Positions 5,614-7,475 of a stretch of 7,475 nt of DNA are shown piece after piece. Within the stretch, counting starts at the first letter, position 1. Every line of letters starts with the position of its first letter. The translations under genes and the position numbers were made by a program. This DNA is from Candidatus Omnitrophota bacterium. GTDB lineage: Bacteria; Omnitrophota; Gorgyraeia; Zapsychrales; Fredricksoniimonadaceae. Below the pieces are notes generated by a model, which worked only from the letters and a program-made list of their open reading frames with translations, was not told the origin of the DNA and did no database searches. The DNA lies in assembly GCA_023247575.1 (NCBI GenBank), contig JAHFGE010000071.1:1-7475 (forward strand). Direction: 5' to 3'.

Positions 5614-6429
5614 TTACACAGATATTGGAAATTTAATAAAAGACGCCGGCTGATAACCAATTAATTGAAAATCTTCAAATTTGTATTCCAACACTTTTTT
5701 CTTAAGGATTTCCAGATGAGGTAAATGCCCTGGAGTACGCTCTAACTGGACTTTAAGCCCATCGACATGGTTTAAATAAATATGGGCGTCTCCCAGAGTG
5801 TGAGTCAAAATACCGCTAGTCAAGTTGCATTCTTGAGCCATCATGGACATTAAAAGGCCGTAGCTGGCAATATTAAAAGGTACACCTAAGGCCACATCGG
5901 CCGAGCGCTGGTAAACCTGACAATCCAGCCGTCCATTAACAACGTAGAATTGAAAAAAAGCATGACAGGGCGGCAAGGCCATGCGGTCAATGTCTGCCAC
6001 ATTCCAAGCACTGACAATAATCCGACGCGAATGAGGATTTTTCTTAATAAGATCAAGCGCCTTGGTCATCTGATCAATATGCTCCTTGCGATAACTTTTG
6101 GTTTGATCATCCCAGACAAATTTCTCCCATTTGCGCCACTGGTAACCATAAATGGGCCCTAATTCCCCATCGGCCTTAGCCCAGGCATTCCAGATAGGCG
6201 TATGCTGGGTTAAATGGTCATGAATATTGGTACTGCCGCGTAAGAACCACAGCAGTTCCCAGACAACGGCATCGAAAAGTACCTTTTTCGTCGTAAGAAT
6301 GGGAAACCCCTCACGCAAATCATACTTACTCTGGTAACCAAACACGGAAAGTGTGCCCGTGCCGGTGCGATCCTCTTTTCTTTCCCCATGCTCCAAAATA
6401 TATTTTACTAAATCCAGGTATTGTTTCAT
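5614..6429 (-). CDS. thyA: Thymidylate synthase (ThyA type)
   Basis: 271 residues (E. coli 264). It methylates dUMP to dTMP with 5,10-methylenetetrahydrofolate and releases dihydrofolate. All key residues are visible: Arg21 in EDRTGTGT, Trp/Glu of VVWELLWFLRG, GPIYGYQWR, the SRR pair at 134-136 binding the phosphate, the nucleophile Cys155 in LPPCHAFFQFY, QRSAD (174-178), NIASY (186-190) and DAHIYLNH (214-221). Compared with E. coli there is an insertion of about 9 residues after YQWRKW (residues about 102-116). THTLGDAHIYLNH is closer to the eukaryotic wording than to E. coli. The ATG at 6429 has AAGGAT at 6438-6443, 8 bases upstream. It lies 58 bases after the phosphorylase gene with no promoter evident, so read-through is likely; folA follows. 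The C-terminus ends in Val rather than the Ile of E. coli, as in eukaryotic enzymes. Confidence 0.97.
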   Translation of the reverse strand: MKQYLDLVKYILEHGERKEDRTGTGTLSVFGYQSKYDLREGFPILTTKKVLFDAVVWELLWFLRGSTNIHDHLTQHTPIWNAWAKADGELGPIYGYQWRKWEKFVWDDQTKSYRKEHIDQMTKALDLIKKNPHSRRIIVSAWNVADIDRMALPPCHAFFQFYVVNGRLDCQVYQRSADVALGVPFNIASYGLLMSMMAQECNLTSGILTHTLGDAHIYLNHVDGLKVQLERTPGHLPHLEILKKKVLEYKFEDFQLIGYQPASFIKFPISV

Positions 6430-6468
6430 ACAAGCAGATCCTTCACCGCCTTCGGCTTTGGTTCAGGA

Positions 6469-6496
6469 TGGACTTAAACCGGACGGTTTAAGTCCA
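6469..6496 (-). terminator. Perfect 13-base-arm palindrome overlapping the phosphorylase stop codon
   Basis: Arms TGGACTTAAACCG (6469-6481) and CGGTTTAAGTCCA (6484-6496) are exact reverse complements separated by only two bases. The phosphorylase TAA stop (6490-6488) lies within the first arm to be transcribed. A much smaller GCC-GAA-GGC hairpin follows toward thyA. No T-run follows the stem, so factor-independent termination is doubtful; an mRNA 3'-end stabiliser or a processing site between the phosphorylase and thyA is equally likely. The structure is seen directly; the role is inference. Confidence 0.5.
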
Positions 6497-7475
6497 CATT
6501 TTCTGGTGGTATTCTTCCACCATGCGTTGTGTGTTGAAGAATGCGGCCCTATAAATACAATTGACCATCTTATCAATCCACGGACTTTTAAGATCAATTG
6601 CCCCCTCTCGATTAGTTTGATAATAAAGAGTAGCCACTTCTTTAAGCGTGGTACAAAGCTGGGCCGAATCCTCATCTAAACGCAATTGAGATTCGCTGCC
6701 AATATCAACTCCATGATGCTGATAACCAAAAATCCATCCTATATTGTCGTCTTTAGCCTCCACCACCCATCCATCCAGCGTGGATAATTGCAGTACGCCA
6801 TTTAAAATTGCCTTCATACCGCTGGTACCGGAAGCCTCAAACGGAGGCAAAGGATTATTAAGCCACACATCCATAGAGTTAGTTAATAATTTTCCAAAAT
6901 AAGTATCGTAATTTTCTAAAATGAGAACTTTAATCACTTTATAATGCTTATTGAGACTATCAATATGGTTAAGAATATCCTGGATATGAGCGGCCCCAAT
7001 ATTATCATTGGGGTGCGCTTTACCAGCCAGAACAATTTGTAACGGCCCAATGTTATAGGCTAAATCCAGCACCTCGTCAATCCGATGGAACAACAGCGAC
7101 GGCCGCTTATACCCAGTAATACGCCGAGCCCAGCCAATCGTTAAAACATTTTCTTCCAATTTCCAGGGTTTCACGACATTTAAAAACCCGCGCTTATTGG
7201 CTTGATGTGACGCAAAAAGATCCCTTCTGAAATTTTCATCAGAGGCTATTTTTTTAACGTTTCCTAAATGATGAAGATTTTGTCGCCAATGGCCGAAAAC
7301 TTTCTTGTATTGATCAAAAAGCATGGCAAAATTTTCTGAAATCCATGTATGAATATGAATTCCATTGGTAATGGGATCAATACGCTGGGCAAAATCAGGA
7401 AACTGCAACCGCATAATTTCCCCATGCTTTTGGGATACAGCATTGGTATGGCGACAATTATCCAGGCAAATATAG
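6488..7475 (-). CDS. glgP: Alpha-glucan (glycogen/maltodextrin) phosphorylase, C-terminal part (5' end cut by window edge)
   Basis: The frame enters at the right edge and stays open: 20 codons before the first internal ATG (7414) read TNAVSQKHGEI, a phosphorylase motif, so that ATG is not the true start. 328 codons are present. GT35 phosphorylases use inorganic phosphate and pyridoxal phosphate to release glucose-1-phosphate from alpha-1,4-glucans in the cytosol. Visible motifs are DPITNGIHIHTWI, GWARRITGYKRP (phosphate site), LAGKAHPND, and the PLP-binding EASGTSGMKAILNGVLQLSTLDGW, whose Lys codon is at 6814-6812. The GTSGMK form and GWVVEA ending are those of the shorter bacterial/archaeal phosphorylase group rather than the E. 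coli GlgP/MalP form (GTGNMK). It ends 58 bases before thyA with no functional link evident. Family is certain; glycogen versus maltodextrin as substrate is not. Confidence 0.93.
   Translation of the reverse strand, partial: YICLDNCRHTNAVSQKHGEIMRLQFPDFAQRIDPITNGIHIHTWISENFAMLFDQYKKVFGHWRQNLHHLGNVKKIASDENFRRDLFASHQANKRGFLNVVKPWKLEENVLTIGWARRITGYKRPSLLFHRIDEVLDLAYNIGPLQIVLAGKAHPNDNIGAAHIQDILNHIDSLNKHYKVIKVLILENYDTYFGKLLTNSMDVWLNNPLPPFEASGTSGMKAILNGVLQLSTLDGWVVEAKDDNIGWIFGYQHHGVDIGSESQLRLDEDSAQLCTTLKEVATLYYQTNREGAIDLKSPWIDKMVNCIYRAAFFNTQRMVEEYHQKMWT

Noticed and set aside
6353..6679. Plus-strand 108-codon frame across the thyA-phosphorylase junction
   Set aside because: It overlaps two confident minus-strand genes, and its apparent openness across the gap comes from the palindrome region. 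No motif or ribosome site supports it.
6488..7414. Phosphorylase read as a complete 308-residue protein starting at ATG 7414
   Set aside because: The frame continues upstream to the window edge with the conserved NAVSQKHGEI segment, so the gene is a partial large protein, not a short one.
1..7475. CRISPR array, tRNA or rRNA gene, insertion sequence, riboswitch
   Set aside because: No regularly spaced repeats, cloverleaf-like sequences, transposase frames or known leader motifs are seen. Nearly all bases are covered by conserved housekeeping genes, and no intergenic gap reaches 300 bases.

Overview
This is a gene-dense bacterial window in which every convincing gene lies on the minus strand, so transcription runs from high to low coordinates. 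It holds nine feature-level blocks: the 3' part of an alpha-glucan phosphorylase gene (right edge), thyA, folA, then an apparent iron-sulfur assembly operon reading nfu, a pterin-4a-carbinolamine dehydratase gene, an Rrf2-family regulator, sufB, sufC and sufD (sufD runs off the left edge). Both edge genes are open reading frames cut by the window rather than broken genes.

Layout. 7475-6488: C-terminal 328 codons of a GT35 phosphorylase, whose stop codon sits inside a near-perfect palindrome (6469-6496). 6429-5614: thymidylate synthase. 5609-5538: a compound palindromic repeat built from TCCCGAC/GTCGGGA heptamers, starting a few bases after the thyA stop. 5510-4980: dihydrofolate reductase. 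4979-4893: the only plausible promoter region I can point to, with a TTGATA / TATACT pair (spacing 16, extended -10). 4892-1: the six-gene Fe-S operon, with gaps of 37, 3 and 1 bases, then a 1-base stop/start overlap, then 6 bases, which strongly implies one transcript and translational coupling.

How the genes fit together. ThyA turns 5,10-methylenetetrahydrofolate and dUMP into dihydrofolate and dTMP, and FolA recycles the dihydrofolate. SufB, SufC and SufD form the SufBC2D scaffold that builds Fe-S clusters, Nfu is a cluster carrier, and the Rrf2 protein, which has three C-terminal cysteines suited to holding a cluster, is the obvious candidate sensor-regulator of the operon. The dehydratase between nfu and the regulator is the odd member: a pterin enzyme embedded in a Fe-S operon. 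sufS and a sulfur-transfer partner are not in the window and would be expected beyond the left edge.

Organism. The sequence is moderately AT-rich (about 43% GC judged by eye), uses ATG starts with AAAGGAG-type Shine-Dalgarno sites, and depends at least partly on SUF. The DHFR and thymidylate synthase carry stretches that resemble eukaryotic family members, but the operonic layout is plainly bacterial. I cannot assign a phylum from the sequence alone. Nothing here is clearly an undescribed system; the points most worth a second look are the PCD-containing suf operon, the cysteine pattern of its regulator, and the two intergenic palindromes.
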